The notes under the pieces were generated by a model. That model worked only from the letters and a program-made list of their open reading frames with translations. It was not told the origin of the DNA and made no database searches. Both the position numbers and the translations under genes were made by a program. Shown one piece after another: positions 39,447 through 48,073 of a DNA stretch of 64,000 nucleotides. Position 1 is the first letter of the stretch; each line of letters opens with the position of its first letter. The stretch is taken from assembly GCA_001304015.1 (NCBI GenBank), contig LJUY01000001.1, positions 62,001 through 126,000 of the forward strand, in the 5' to 3' direction. The DNA comes from a candidate division Zixibacteria bacterium SM23_81. Lineage in GTDB: Bacteria > SM23-81.

Positions 39447-39472
39447 CCCAACTTTGAAGGTTGGGTTTTTTT
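39447..39472 (+). terminator. Riboswitch expression-platform intrinsic terminator
   Basis: cccaac tttgaag gttggg followed by TTTTTTT directly downstream of aptamer. Confidence 0.8.
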
Positions 39473-39506
39473 AATCTTCCCTCAGGGGAAGTTTTTTTAT
39501 GGAGTC

Positions 39507-40019
39507 TTGATTTTGGTCCGCGATCTGGTCCTCTGCGCCACCTTCGTGGCCTTAGCGGTTGCCTTGGGCTTCGCCTTGGTGCATATGCCCAATGTAGAGC
39601 TTGTTACGCTGGTGGCTTTCATGTCCGGTTATCTCTTAGGAGCCAGTCGGGGCTTCCTCATCGGTTTCATCTCCATGGCTTTTTTTACCATTCTCAATCC
39701 TCTGGGCATACCGGTGGTCCCGGTGGTAGCGGCTCAGGTCGGTGGGATGGCGGTCATCGGGTTCGTTGGAGGGCTGACAAAGAGGTGGTCGAAAAAGGGG
39801 CCAGCCTGGATTAAGCTGGGCTTTCTGGGATTAGCCTGTACCTTTTTCTACGACTTGACCACAAATGCGGCCATGGCCGTTTCTTTCGGGTTGATTTCCA
39901 AGCTATTCGCCGTGTTGGCAGCCGGACTGGCTTTTTCTGTCCTGCACATGGTTTCCAACCTGCTCATCTTTGCCGCGGCCGGTCCTTTTTTAATTAAACT
40001 TAAGCCCCCAACGAGATGA
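39507..40019 (+). CDS. ECF-type transporter substrate-specific (S) component, probably cobalamin-related
   Basis: Hydrophobic protein (LILVRDLVLCATFVALAVALGFALVHMPNVELVTLVAFMSGYLLGASRGFLIGFISMAFF); riboswitch-controlled; TTG start inferred. Confidence 0.75.
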   Translation: MILVRDLVLCATFVALAVALGFALVHMPNVELVTLVAFMSGYLLGASRGFLIGFISMAFFTILNPLGIPVVPVVAAQVGGMAVIGFVGGLTKRWSKKGPAWIKLGFLGLACTFFYDLTTNAAMAVSFGLISKLFAVLAAGLAFSVLHMVSNLLIFAAAGPFLIKLKPPTR

Positions 40020-40096
40020 AGCCATCGGCTTCGCTCAAAGGGGAAAAACGACGAGTCGCAGATGCGATTATTTATGACAGCTTTTTGGAGGGGGGT

Positions 40097-42016
40097 ATGA
40101 TGCGCTTTCGTCTACTGTTTGGGGCCTTCTTGCTCATGTCGACCATCAGTGTCCAAGCGGATATCATCGCGATGACCACGGGAATAGTGGATGAGCAAGT
40201 TGACTATCAGCTTCAGCCCATTGTGGTCACGGCGACCAGGACACCCCATACCCTGGGGGAAAGCGACGCCAATGTGGACGTGCTATCCAGCGCCGATATC
40301 CAGCAATCCACAGCCCTGCACCTTGGTGATGTCCTTAAGTTATTACCTGGAGTCAATATCGGGGCATTTGGAGGAATTGGGCAAAACCTCACTCTGGGGA
40401 TGCGCGGGAGTACCTCTGCGCAGGTCTTGATTATGGTGGATGGAGTGCCGGTCAACGATCCTCAATACGGCGGTCTGGATCTAAATCTCATCTCCTTAGA
40501 TAACGTGGAAAGGATAGAGGTCATTCGAGGAGGAGCCTCATCTCTCTATGGCGCCGATGCCTTGGGAGGTGTGGTTAATCTCATCACTCGATCGTCCACA
40601 TATGAGAAGCCCTTCTCGAGCATAGACTATCAAGAGGGAAATGATGACTTTGAGAAAGTTGTGGCTCGATTTGACAGCAGATCTGTCCATGGCGTGAGCC
40701 TGAACTTCATGGCCTCCTCCAAGGAGCATGGCGGCCATCGGATCAACAGCGATTATCTGGGACGACACCTATCCGGCAGGATCAACTGCGCCCTGGGCGA
40801 GGGGGGAAAGCTTAGCTACAGTACCCAGATCTACCGGGGGGAACTTGGCGTTCCCGGTATGGACATCATGCCCACACCCAAGGCCCGTCAGGAGGATCGC
40901 AGCTGGAATCAAGCTCTTGCTCTGCAAACCGTTCCGGCTCAGGGCCATCAGCTCCGAATGACCCTCTACCGAAATGACAACCAGCAGGAATACGTAAATC
41001 CTGATTGGTTCACAAAGGCAAGTCATCGACGCTGGACTCATGGGTTTGAGCTTCAACATAGCTTCGCCTTCAGTGATGTGCAAAAGCGCACAGCTGGACT
41101 AGAGCTCCAAAGAAGGAGTTTAGATTCCACAGAAAATGGTCGACATCACCTGGATCGAGGGGCTCTGTTTTTTCAGGAGGAGCTTGATGTGCATAGTGAA
41201 ATACGGCTGAGGCTGGCCGCCCGGTTTGATCATCATGCCAAATTCAAAGATCAGCTCAATCCCAATTTGACCCTCGCATGGCTTCCCAGTGACTTCACAT
41301 CAATTTTTATCTCCTTTGGGCGGTCCTATCGAGTTCCGACCTTCAACGACCTCTATTGGCCCACGAGTGAGTACGATAGTGACTTCAACGGCCAGCCGGA
41401 CTACAAGGAGAGCGGCAATGGCTCTTTAAAGCCAGAGTGGGCCACCGCCTTTCAGGGGGGTCTACGGGCGCAGGCTGGTGAGGTCTCAGGCAACGTGTGC
41501 CTCTTTTACCGGAAAGTTCGCGATCTCATCCAGTGGGACAATGTGGACCAAAGCTACTTGTATGGCTTCTGGATGCCGGTCAACAGGTCCCAGGCCACCG
41601 TGAGCGGTTTGGAATGCCAGACCACTGCTCTGTTGGGCAAAAATGGGCAAGCCTCTTTGACCTATACTTACTTGGACGCAAAGGATGACCTGCTGAACAA
41701 ACACCTGCCCTATCAGCCGGAGCATCAATTTGCCGCTCACCTTCAGTATGGGTTGAGCGTTATCAGAAAGCAGCTGGAGGTCATCTGTCGGTTGGGAGTC
41801 GAACATATTGGCGAACGTTATGCGGATGCCCGGGAAGGTGAGAAACTACCCTCCAGCACTGTCGTCAACGGAAAGCTGACCGCAAAGGTCCTGGACCGTG
41901 TTCGCGTCTATCTGGTGGGCAAGAATCTCCAAGATAAAGAATACTCCCTGCGGTCAGGATACCCTCTTCCTGGGAGGACCTTCTACGGGGGTATCTCTTG
42001 GGAATTTTGGGATTGA
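40097..42016 (+). CDS. btuB: TonB-dependent outer membrane receptor, BtuB-like
   Basis: Signal peptide, TonB-box-like QPIVVTATRTP, plug VLIMVDGVPVNDPQYGGLDLNLISLDNVERIEVIRGGASSLYGADALGGVVNLIT, C-terminal GRTFYGGISWEFWD; downstream of B12 riboswitch. Confidence 0.9.
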   Translation: MMRFRLLFGAFLLMSTISVQADIIAMTTGIVDEQVDYQLQPIVVTATRTPHTLGESDANVDVLSSADIQQSTALHLGDVLKLLPGVNIGAFGGIGQNLTLGMRGSTSAQVLIMVDGVPVNDPQYGGLDLNLISLDNVERIEVIRGGASSLYGADALGGVVNLITRSSTYEKPFSSIDYQEGNDDFEKVVARFDSRSVHGVSLNFMASSKEHGGHRINSDYLGRHLSGRINCALGEGGKLSYSTQIYRGELGVPGMDIMPTPKARQEDRSWNQALALQTVPAQGHQLRMTLYRNDNQQEYVNPDWFTKASHRRWTHGFELQHSFAFSDVQKRTAGLELQRRSLDSTENGRHHLDRGALFFQEELDVHSEIRLRLAARFDHHAKFKDQLNPNLTLAWLPSDFTSIFISFGRSYRVPTFNDLYWPTSEYDSDFNGQPDYKESGNGSLKPEWATAFQGGLRAQAGEVSGNVCLFYRKVRDLIQWDNVDQSYLYGFWMPVNRSQATVSGLECQTTALLGKNGQASLTYTYLDAKDDLLNKHLPYQPEHQFAAHLQYGLSVIRKQLEVICRLGVEHIGERYADAREGEKLPSSTVVNGKLTAKVLDRVRVYLVGKNLQDKEYSLRSGYPLPGRTFYGGISWEFWD

Positions 42017-42047
42017 AGAGGAAACAGGTACATTTTCTTAAATTCAG

Positions 42048-42074
42048 GCCCCCAAGTTTCCTTGGGGGCTTTTT
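42048..42074 (+). terminator. Rho-independent terminator after btuB-like gene
   Basis: gcccccaag tttc cttgggggc ttttt. Confidence 0.88.
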
Positions 42075-42100
42075 AGGGCTCTGAATAAGCTAAAAAAGCG

Positions 42101-42129
42101 TTGACAATTTTGGTAAAAAGTTGTAAATT
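42101..42129 (+). promoter_or_regulatory. Predicted promoter (TTGACA-N17-TAAATT)
   Basis: ttgaca 42101-42106, taaatt 42124-42129. Confidence 0.75.
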
Positions 42130-42165
42130 AAACAAAATTAGCGTTTTGAATCTCGTCTGAGGTCA

Positions 42166-43008
42166 ATGTTGAACTCTTGGGGATTGGTCAGGGTCAGCGT
42201 TGCCGATATCCACAGGGAGCCTGACCATAAGTCAGAACAGGTTACCCAGGCCATTATGGGGATGGCTCTGGAGATCTTGGATCAGCGTCAGAATTGGCGT
42301 TACGTCCGATTGCCAGACGGTTATCTGGGCTGGGTTAGCGAATCTCTGCTGCAGTTGGGGGATGAGAAGCTGGTTCAGCGCTGGCGAGCCAGTCCTAAGG
42401 TGATGGTGACATCTCAGGTGGCCCTTGTTCTGTCTCGGCGGCAAAGCGCATCGATCCCCGTGAGCGATGCAGTAATCGGAACGGAACTGCTTCGTTTGGA
42501 AACCGGACGGCGCTGGCACCGCGTCGCCTTACCAGATGGACGCCAGGGGTGGATAGCTCATAAGGACATCGCCGATGTGGGAAATCTCATTCACATAGAG
42601 GGTGGCAGTGCGGAGCAAATCCTCAAAACAGCTCATAGCTTCATGGGTCTTCCCTATCTGTGGGGGGGGACAACTCCTAAGGGATTTGATTGCTCAGGGT
42701 TTGTGCAGACGGTCTTCCGACTCAATGGGTTTTCCTTGCCGCGCGATGCCTCTCAGCAGTTCACTCAGGGCAGAGAGGTTTTCCACCGACAGCAATTAAG
42801 ACCGGCAGATCTGGTTTTTTTCAAATCCCCAGATGCCGACAGAATCACTCATGTGGCCATTCACATCCAGAAGGGTAAGTTCATTCACTGCTCCGCATAT
42901 ATCAGGACCAACAGCCTGGAACAATCCGCAGAGGATTATGATGCCTCTCTAGAGGCACAATATGTTGGGGCTAAGAGGGTTGTAGGAGGTTTGACTGGTC
43001 AATGTTAG
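42166..43008 (+). CDS. SH3-domain + NlpC/P60 cysteine endopeptidase
   Basis: YLWGGTTPKGFDCSGFVQTVFRLNG, LRPADLVFFKSPDADRITHVAIHI; two SH3b-like N-terminal segments; no evident signal peptide. Confidence 0.92.
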   Translation: MLNSWGLVRVSVADIHREPDHKSEQVTQAIMGMALEILDQRQNWRYVRLPDGYLGWVSESLLQLGDEKLVQRWRASPKVMVTSQVALVLSRRQSASIPVSDAVIGTELLRLETGRRWHRVALPDGRQGWIAHKDIADVGNLIHIEGGSAEQILKTAHSFMGLPYLWGGTTPKGFDCSGFVQTVFRLNGFSLPRDASQQFTQGREVFHRQQLRPADLVFFKSPDADRITHVAIHIQKGKFIHCSAYIRTNSLEQSAEDYDASLEAQYVGAKRVVGGLTGQC

Positions 43009-43505
43009 ACCGATATGTGCTTGTGCTTAATCAAAATTACGAGCCATTGAGCATTTGTACTGCCAAGCGGGCCATCGTGCTGGTTTTTTTGGGCAAGGCC
43101 GAAATCGTGGAGAAGCTCGCGCTAGAGGTACGGACTGTATCACGAGCTTATCCCATGCCCAGTGTCGTTCGCCTCTATATGTATATCACCATCCCTCGGA
43201 AAAAGATCTTATTGACTCGCAAAAACATCCTCAAGAGAGACGGATATCGTTGCCAGTACTGTGGCCAAAAAAGAAATCCCCTGACTCTAGACCATGTCAT
43301 TCCGAAAAACAAAGGTGGATCAGACAGTTGGGAGAATCTGGTGTGCGCCTGTGCCCGTTGCAACAACAGAAAGGGACAACGTACGCCTGAGGAGGCCAGA
43401 ATGACCTTGCATCGTCAGCCGCGAAGGCCAAACTATTTGATGTTCATTCGACATTTCGTGGGCATCAGTGACTATCGCTGGCGCCGGTATTTGTTTTTGG
43501 AATGA
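43002..43505 (+). CDS. HNH endonuclease family protein
   Basis: RDGYRCQYCGQKRNPLTLDHVIPKNKGGSDSWENLVCACARCNNRKGQRTPEEA. Confidence 0.92.
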   Translation: MLDRYVLVLNQNYEPLSICTAKRAIVLVFLGKAEIVEKLALEVRTVSRAYPMPSVVRLYMYITIPRKKILLTRKNILKRDGYRCQYCGQKRNPLTLDHVIPKNKGGSDSWENLVCACARCNNRKGQRTPEEARMTLHRQPRRPNYLMFIRHFVGISDYRWRRYLFLE

Positions 43506-43560
43506 CTGAGCAACTGCCTTATATCAATATGACGGTTGTCATCGACTTTACAAAAAAACT

Positions 43561-44544
43561 ATGGTCAAGAAAAGGATATTGAGCGGTATGCGACCCACGG
43601 GGAAGCTGCATCTGGGTCATTTTGCTGGTGCCCTGGAAAATTGGGTTCGTCTTCAGGGCGAGTACGAGAACTTCCACATGATAGCGAATTGGCATGCTCT
43701 GACGACATCCTTTGAGGATACCGCATCTATTCATGAGAACATCTTGGACATGACCATCGACTGGCTTTGTGCCGGCATCGATCTGGAAAAAAGTTTGATT
43801 TTTGTCCAATCGGATGTCCCAGAGCACGCTGAGTTGCATCTGTTGTTTTCCATGTTAGTCACCAGCGCGCGTCTGGAACGCAATCCTACTTTGAAAGAAG
43901 TTATACGAGACCTCCATCTGGGCGAAAACGTAAGCTATGGACTTCTTGGCTATCCTGTTCTACAGGCCGCCGATATTCTCATTTACAAAGCGGATGCGGT
44001 GCCCGTGGGAGAGGATCAAGCTCCTCATGTGGAGCTGACGCGTGAGATCGCCCGTAGGTTCAACAACCTATATGGTCAGATTTTCCCAGAACCAGTAGCC
44101 CTGTTGACACCATTCAGTCGACTTCCGGGCATCGACGGGAATCGTATGAGCAAATCGGTAGGCAATACTATTCTTCTTGCTGAGAAGCCAGATCACATCA
44201 AGAAAAAAATAATGTCCACCATCACTGACCCTCAGAAAATTCACGTTTCTGACCCGGGTCGGCCGGAGATCTGCACAGTTTTTACATATCACCAGAAATT
44301 CAATCCTGAGGAGACAGAACAGATCGCCCAAGATTGCCGAAGTGGGCGATTAGGTTGTGTGGCTGACAAAAAGCGCCTTGCTGAAAAACTGTCGGAATTC
44401 CTAGAACCCTTTCGAGAAAAGCGGAGCCGTTTAGAGTCCGATATTTCTCGGGTTGAGGAGATCCTTCAGGAGGGAGGTCAAAAGGCACGGGCCATTGCCC
44501 AAGAAACCATGGCCATGGTGCGAGAGGCGATGAGTGTCCGGTAG
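43561..44544 (+). CDS. trpS: Tryptophanyl-tRNA synthetase
   Basis: SGMRPTGKLHLGHFAGALENWV, GYPVLQAADILIYKADAVPVGEDQAPHVELTREIARRFN, NRMSKSVGN. Confidence 0.97.
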   Translation: MVKKRILSGMRPTGKLHLGHFAGALENWVRLQGEYENFHMIANWHALTTSFEDTASIHENILDMTIDWLCAGIDLEKSLIFVQSDVPEHAELHLLFSMLVTSARLERNPTLKEVIRDLHLGENVSYGLLGYPVLQAADILIYKADAVPVGEDQAPHVELTREIARRFNNLYGQIFPEPVALLTPFSRLPGIDGNRMSKSVGNTILLAEKPDHIKKKIMSTITDPQKIHVSDPGRPEICTVFTYHQKFNPEETEQIAQDCRSGRLGCVADKKRLAEKLSEFLEPFREKRSRLESDISRVEEILQEGGQKARAIAQETMAMVREAMSVR

Positions 44545-45358
44545 TGGCTCGGGGAGTATGCCGATGGCTGGCCATAAGACAGCAACCACTGAAGAGATGA
44601 GTTCTGCAACGGGCTATCAAGTAAAAATCCCCATTTTCGAGGGCCCACTGGATCTTCTTTTGTTTCTTATCCAGAAAGATCAGATCGAGATCCAAGACAT
44701 TCCCATCGCACGAATTACAGGGGAGTATCTTGCCTATCTCAGGCTCATGCGTCTCCTCCGTCTGGATGTGGTAGCCGATTTCTTGGTCATGGCCACCACA
44801 CTCATGTACATTAAGTCTCAGATGCTGTTGCCTCATTCGATTCAGGAGGAAGATATCTTCCAGGAGGATCCTCGTCGGGAGTTGGCGGATAAGCTTCTGG
44901 AGTACCGACTTTACAAAATGGCTGCTGAGACTCTTGATGAGAGGGAGCAGGAAGCTGCTCTTTTATTTACCAGGCCCTCCGAGCCTCAGTTAGCCGAGGG
45001 AGAAGAGGAGCAGGATCTCATAGAGGTGAGCCTCTTTGATTTGCTTGCGGCTTTTAAGGACATAGTGGAGAAAGAACCCGAGGGGGTCACTCATGAGATT
45101 TTACTTGAGGAAATCACTGTTAAAGAGCGCTTCGAGTATATATTAGATGCCTTAATACATAAAAAAAGACTTCCTTTTGTAGAGCTCATTCGATCCGATC
45201 CCCGAAAGATGGCCATGGTGGTCACATTTCTGGCCCTTTTGGAGCTAATCCGAGCTCAGCTCGTGTCCGTTAAACAGCAGAGGGCTTTTGGTCAGCTTTG
45301 GGTTTATAGGAAAGCATGTGTAAAAGTTGATCGTCATCCTTTTCGAGATACACGATGA
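44534..45358 (+). CDS. scpA: Segregation and condensation protein A
   Basis: IFEGPLDLLLFLIQKDQIEIQDIPIARITGEYLAYL, FLVMATTLMYIKSQMLLP. Confidence 0.94.
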   Translation: MSGSGSGSMPMAGHKTATTEEMSSATGYQVKIPIFEGPLDLLLFLIQKDQIEIQDIPIARITGEYLAYLRLMRLLRLDVVADFLVMATTLMYIKSQMLLPHSIQEEDIFQEDPRRELADKLLEYRLYKMAAETLDEREQEAALLFTRPSEPQLAEGEEEQDLIEVSLFDLLAAFKDIVEKEPEGVTHEILLEEITVKERFEYILDALIHKKRLPFVELIRSDPRKMAMVVTFLALLELIRAQLVSVKQQRAFGQLWVYRKACVKVDRHPFRDTR

Positions 45359-46005
45359 GTCAAACCGAGGGTATTGTTGAATCTCTGCTTTTCGCCTCCG
45401 ATCGTCCATTGACTGTGAGAGAATTCAAAACGCTCATGGAGGATGTAGGCACAAAGGACATCGAAGAGGCCATCGAGAGCTTAAAAAGGCAATACGAACA
45501 GGAGCGGCGCAGTTTTCAGATCGTGCAGGTAGCTGGAGGTTATCAGATTTGTACGCGTCCCCAGTACGCCAGATGGATTCGGGGACTTTTCCGCTCCCGA
45601 GCTCGCTCTCGACTTTCAAAGCCCGCCTTGGAGACGCTGGCCATAATCGCATATAAGCAACCGATTCTTCGCGCCGAGATCGAGTCTCTACGAGGAGTAT
45701 GTGTGGATAGCGTATTGCAGACTTTGCTGGAACGTGACCTCATTGCCGTAAAGGGTCGTAAGGCCACAGTGGGAAGACCTTTGCTGTATGGTACAACGGA
45801 CGGGTTTTTACGCTATTTTGGGCTGAACAAGATCACCGACTTACCTGCCGAGAGAGAGCTTCGGTCACTCATTGATGTTTCCAAATCCTCTGAGAGCTTG
45901 GTGACAGAATACGAAGACACGGCTGAACAAATTTTTAGCCCATCACGGCGGAATATCCAGACGTCAGGCGGATCGATCCATCCTGGAGGGGCGGGTTCAA
46001 GTTAA
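45355..46005 (+). CDS. scpB: Segregation and condensation protein B
   Basis: VESLLFASDRPLTVREFKTLM, GGYQICTRPQYARWIRGLF, LSKPALETLAIIAYKQPILRAEIESLRGVCVDSVLQTLLERDLI. Confidence 0.95.
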   Translation: MSQTEGIVESLLFASDRPLTVREFKTLMEDVGTKDIEEAIESLKRQYEQERRSFQIVQVAGGYQICTRPQYARWIRGLFRSRARSRLSKPALETLAIIAYKQPILRAEIESLRGVCVDSVLQTLLERDLIAVKGRKATVGRPLLYGTTDGFLRYFGLNKITDLPAERELRSLIDVSKSSESLVTEYEDTAEQIFSPSRRNIQTSGGSIHPGGAGSS

Positions 46006-46630
46006 TGGCCAAGAGGTGAGGGAGCTGGGTTTCCATGTGGATCCTGTAGCGGATGAGGTCTCCCTAGATGGTATAAAAGTCCTCTCCAAGAAAAATCGGC
46101 TCTACCTCTTGCTGAATAAGCCGGCTGGCTATTTGGTTACCTCCTCAGATCCACGGGGAAGACCGACAGTCTATGAGCTTCTGGGAGAGGTGAAAGACAG
46201 GGTTTTTCCTGTGGGGCGTTTGGATCGGGATACAGAAGGGCTTTTGCTTTTCACCAACGACGGAGAATTAGCCCATCGTCTGGCACATCCCAGATATGGG
46301 TTGACCAAGAGATATTGGGCTTTGGTCTCGGGAGCCGTGAATGATCGGAAGATCAAGAAGCTTCTGAAGGGTATCCGGCTTGAGGATGGCATAGCCCGAG
46401 CCACAGACGTGAAAGTTCTGGCATGTGAATCTGGCCATAGCGAAATCTGCTTGGAACTGACCACAGGAAAGAAAAGGCAGGTGAGAAGAATGTGCATGGC
46501 TATTGGTCATCCTGTGGTGAGGCTACGCAGAACGGCCTTCGCTGGTTTAAGTGACGACGGGTTGCCTTGTGGTCAATGGCGGCACCTTTCTTCGGTCGAA
46601 GTTCATAGGTTAAAATCGAGCAAGGGATAA
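45911..46630 (+). CDS. rluB: Pseudouridine synthase RluB family; S4 domain encoded inside scpB, non-canonical start (ACG at 45911 proposed)
   Basis: Frame read upstream of the GTG 46016 call: TKTRLNKFLAHHGGISRRQADRSILEGRVQVNGQEVRELG (S4 domain), then LLNKPAGYLVTSSDPRGRPTVYELL, FPVGRLDRDTEGLLLFTNDGELAHRLAHP. Confidence 0.85.
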   Translation, partial: TKTRLNKFLAHHGGISRRQADRSILEGRVQVNGQEVRELGFHVDPVADEVSLDGIKVLSKKNRLYLLLNKPAGYLVTSSDPRGRPTVYELLGEVKDRVFPVGRLDRDTEGLLLFTNDGELAHRLAHPRYGLTKRYWALVSGAVNDRKIKKLLKGIRLEDGIARATDVKVLACESGHSEICLELTTGKKRQVRRMCMAIGHPVVRLRRTAFAGLSDDGLPCGQWRHLSSVEVHRLKSSKG

Positions 46631-46688
46631 GGAGGATTTCTCCACCTCATCGTTTGGCCGATTGTTGCCTTTTGTCGGGAAAACCTGG

Positions 46689-47387
46689 ATGAGCCGTTCT
46701 CAGCCAATAGTGGCCATTGATGGTCCAGCCAGTAGCGGTAAGGGAACTATTGGATTACTTTTAGCCGAAGAATTGGGTTGTCCTTTTGTGGACACAGGTG
46801 CCATGTATCGAGCCCTGGCCGTTCACGCTCAAAAATTAGGTGTAAATATGGACGACCAAGTTCGTCTGGAGCGTTTGGCTAGAGAGGGTCAATTTCTTTT
46901 TCAGAAGCAAGTCGACCAGAGCCGCTGGGCCTACCGGGTGTTCATCAACGGCCAGGATGTCACCGAGGAGATTCGAACCCCAGAGATCGATATGGCTTCA
47001 TCACGGATCTCCGCGTATCCCGGGGTACATGCCGCTATGGTGGAAAAGCAGCGGGCCATGGCTCGGGTCAGTGGCGTTGTGATGGAGGGACGAGATATTG
47101 GCACGGTCGTTTTGCCAGATGCCGACATCAAGTTCTATCTCACCGCCTCGGTTCAGGAAAGGGCCAGGCGGCGTCATCTCCAGATGCAAAGCTGGGGTCG
47201 GACGGTTGATAGGCGGCAATTGGAAAAACAGCTTCGTCACAGGGACCGATCCGACAGTCTAAGAGAGGTCGCCCCGTTGTCCCAAGCGGCAGATGCCATC
47301 GTCATCGATACCACCAATCTGCCCATCGAAGAGGTTCTGGAAGAAATTTTGACCCAGCTTCGAGGAACACTTGGCCCGGAGATCTAA
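46689..47387 (+). CDS. cmk: Cytidylate kinase
   Basis: IVAIDGPASSGKGTIGLLLAEELGCPFVDTGAMYRALA, EGRDIGTVVLPDADIKFYLTAS. Confidence 0.96.
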   Translation: MSRSQPIVAIDGPASSGKGTIGLLLAEELGCPFVDTGAMYRALAVHAQKLGVNMDDQVRLERLAREGQFLFQKQVDQSRWAYRVFINGQDVTEEIRTPEIDMASSRISAYPGVHAAMVEKQRAMARVSGVVMEGRDIGTVVLPDADIKFYLTASVQERARRRHLQMQSWGRTVDRRQLEKQLRHRDRSDSLREVAPLSQAADAIVIDTTNLPIEEVLEEILTQLRGTLGPEI

Positions 47388-47389
47388 TA

Positions 47390-48019
47390 ATGTGGGCCAT
47401 GAGGTCTCTGTATAAATGGTCTTGGCTGTTCTTGAATCTACTTCTCAAAACTCTTTTCGGATTTCGGGTACAAGGCCAGGAGATGGTACCGACTGATGGG
47501 GCCGTCATCGTGGCCAGCAATCATATCAGCTTGCTAGATCCTCCTGTGGTGGGAGCGGCCATTCCGCGGGAGGCCCACTTTCTAGCCAAGAAGGAACTGT
47601 TTGAAAATCGCCTTTTGTCATGGGTTATCAAGACCTATAATACTGTGCCCGTCAGCAGGGGTAGGCCTGATCGCGCTGCCCTCCGGCGAATCGCGGAACT
47701 GCTCAGGCAGGGCCAGGCCGTTTTGCTTTTTCCCGAAGGCACGAGAGGGCCTGGAGATACATTGCTAAGTGGCAAACTGGGAGTGGGCAAGCTGGCCGTG
47801 GAGGGGCAGGTACCCATTGTACCCGCTTATATCTTCGCCTCCAATAGTCTCCGGCAGACCCTATTTCGGAAGCGAAGATTAACCGTTAGTTTTGGCTCTC
47901 CCATATCCAGAAGCTGGATTGGGACCCTCGGTCGGGATAAGTCAGCTTATCGCCGTGTTGTCCAAGAGGTGATGCAACGGATCGGAGCCTTGCAGCACTC
48001 CCAGGGAACAAAATCATGA
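47390..48019 (+). CDS. plsC: 1-acyl-sn-glycerol-3-phosphate acyltransferase
   Basis: IVASNHISLLDPPVVGAA, FPEGTRGPGDTLL. Confidence 0.93.
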   Translation: MWAMRSLYKWSWLFLNLLLKTLFGFRVQGQEMVPTDGAVIVASNHISLLDPPVVGAAIPREAHFLAKKELFENRLLSWVIKTYNTVPVSRGRPDRAALRRIAELLRQGQAVLLFPEGTRGPGDTLLSGKLGVGKLAVEGQVPIVPAYIFASNSLRQTLFRKRRLTVSFGSPISRSWIGTLGRDKSAYRRVVQEVMQRIGALQHSQGTKS

Positions 48020-48028
48020 TTTTATGCA

Positions 48029-48044
48029 CGGCTCTTCGGAGCCG
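48029..48044 (+). promoter_or_regulatory. cUUCGg-tetraloop hairpin in rpsA 5' leader
   Basis: cggctc ttcg gagccg perfect stem, no T-run, 29 nt before rpsA ATG. Confidence 0.6.
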
Positions 48045-48073
48045 AATCTCATAAAGAAAGGGGAAAGAGGACG

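Noticed and set aside
43002-43505. HNH protein as restriction/defence or homing endonuclease
   Set aside because: Stand-alone HNH proteins of this type are common chromosomal genes; no methyltransferase, intron or other defence gene nearby.
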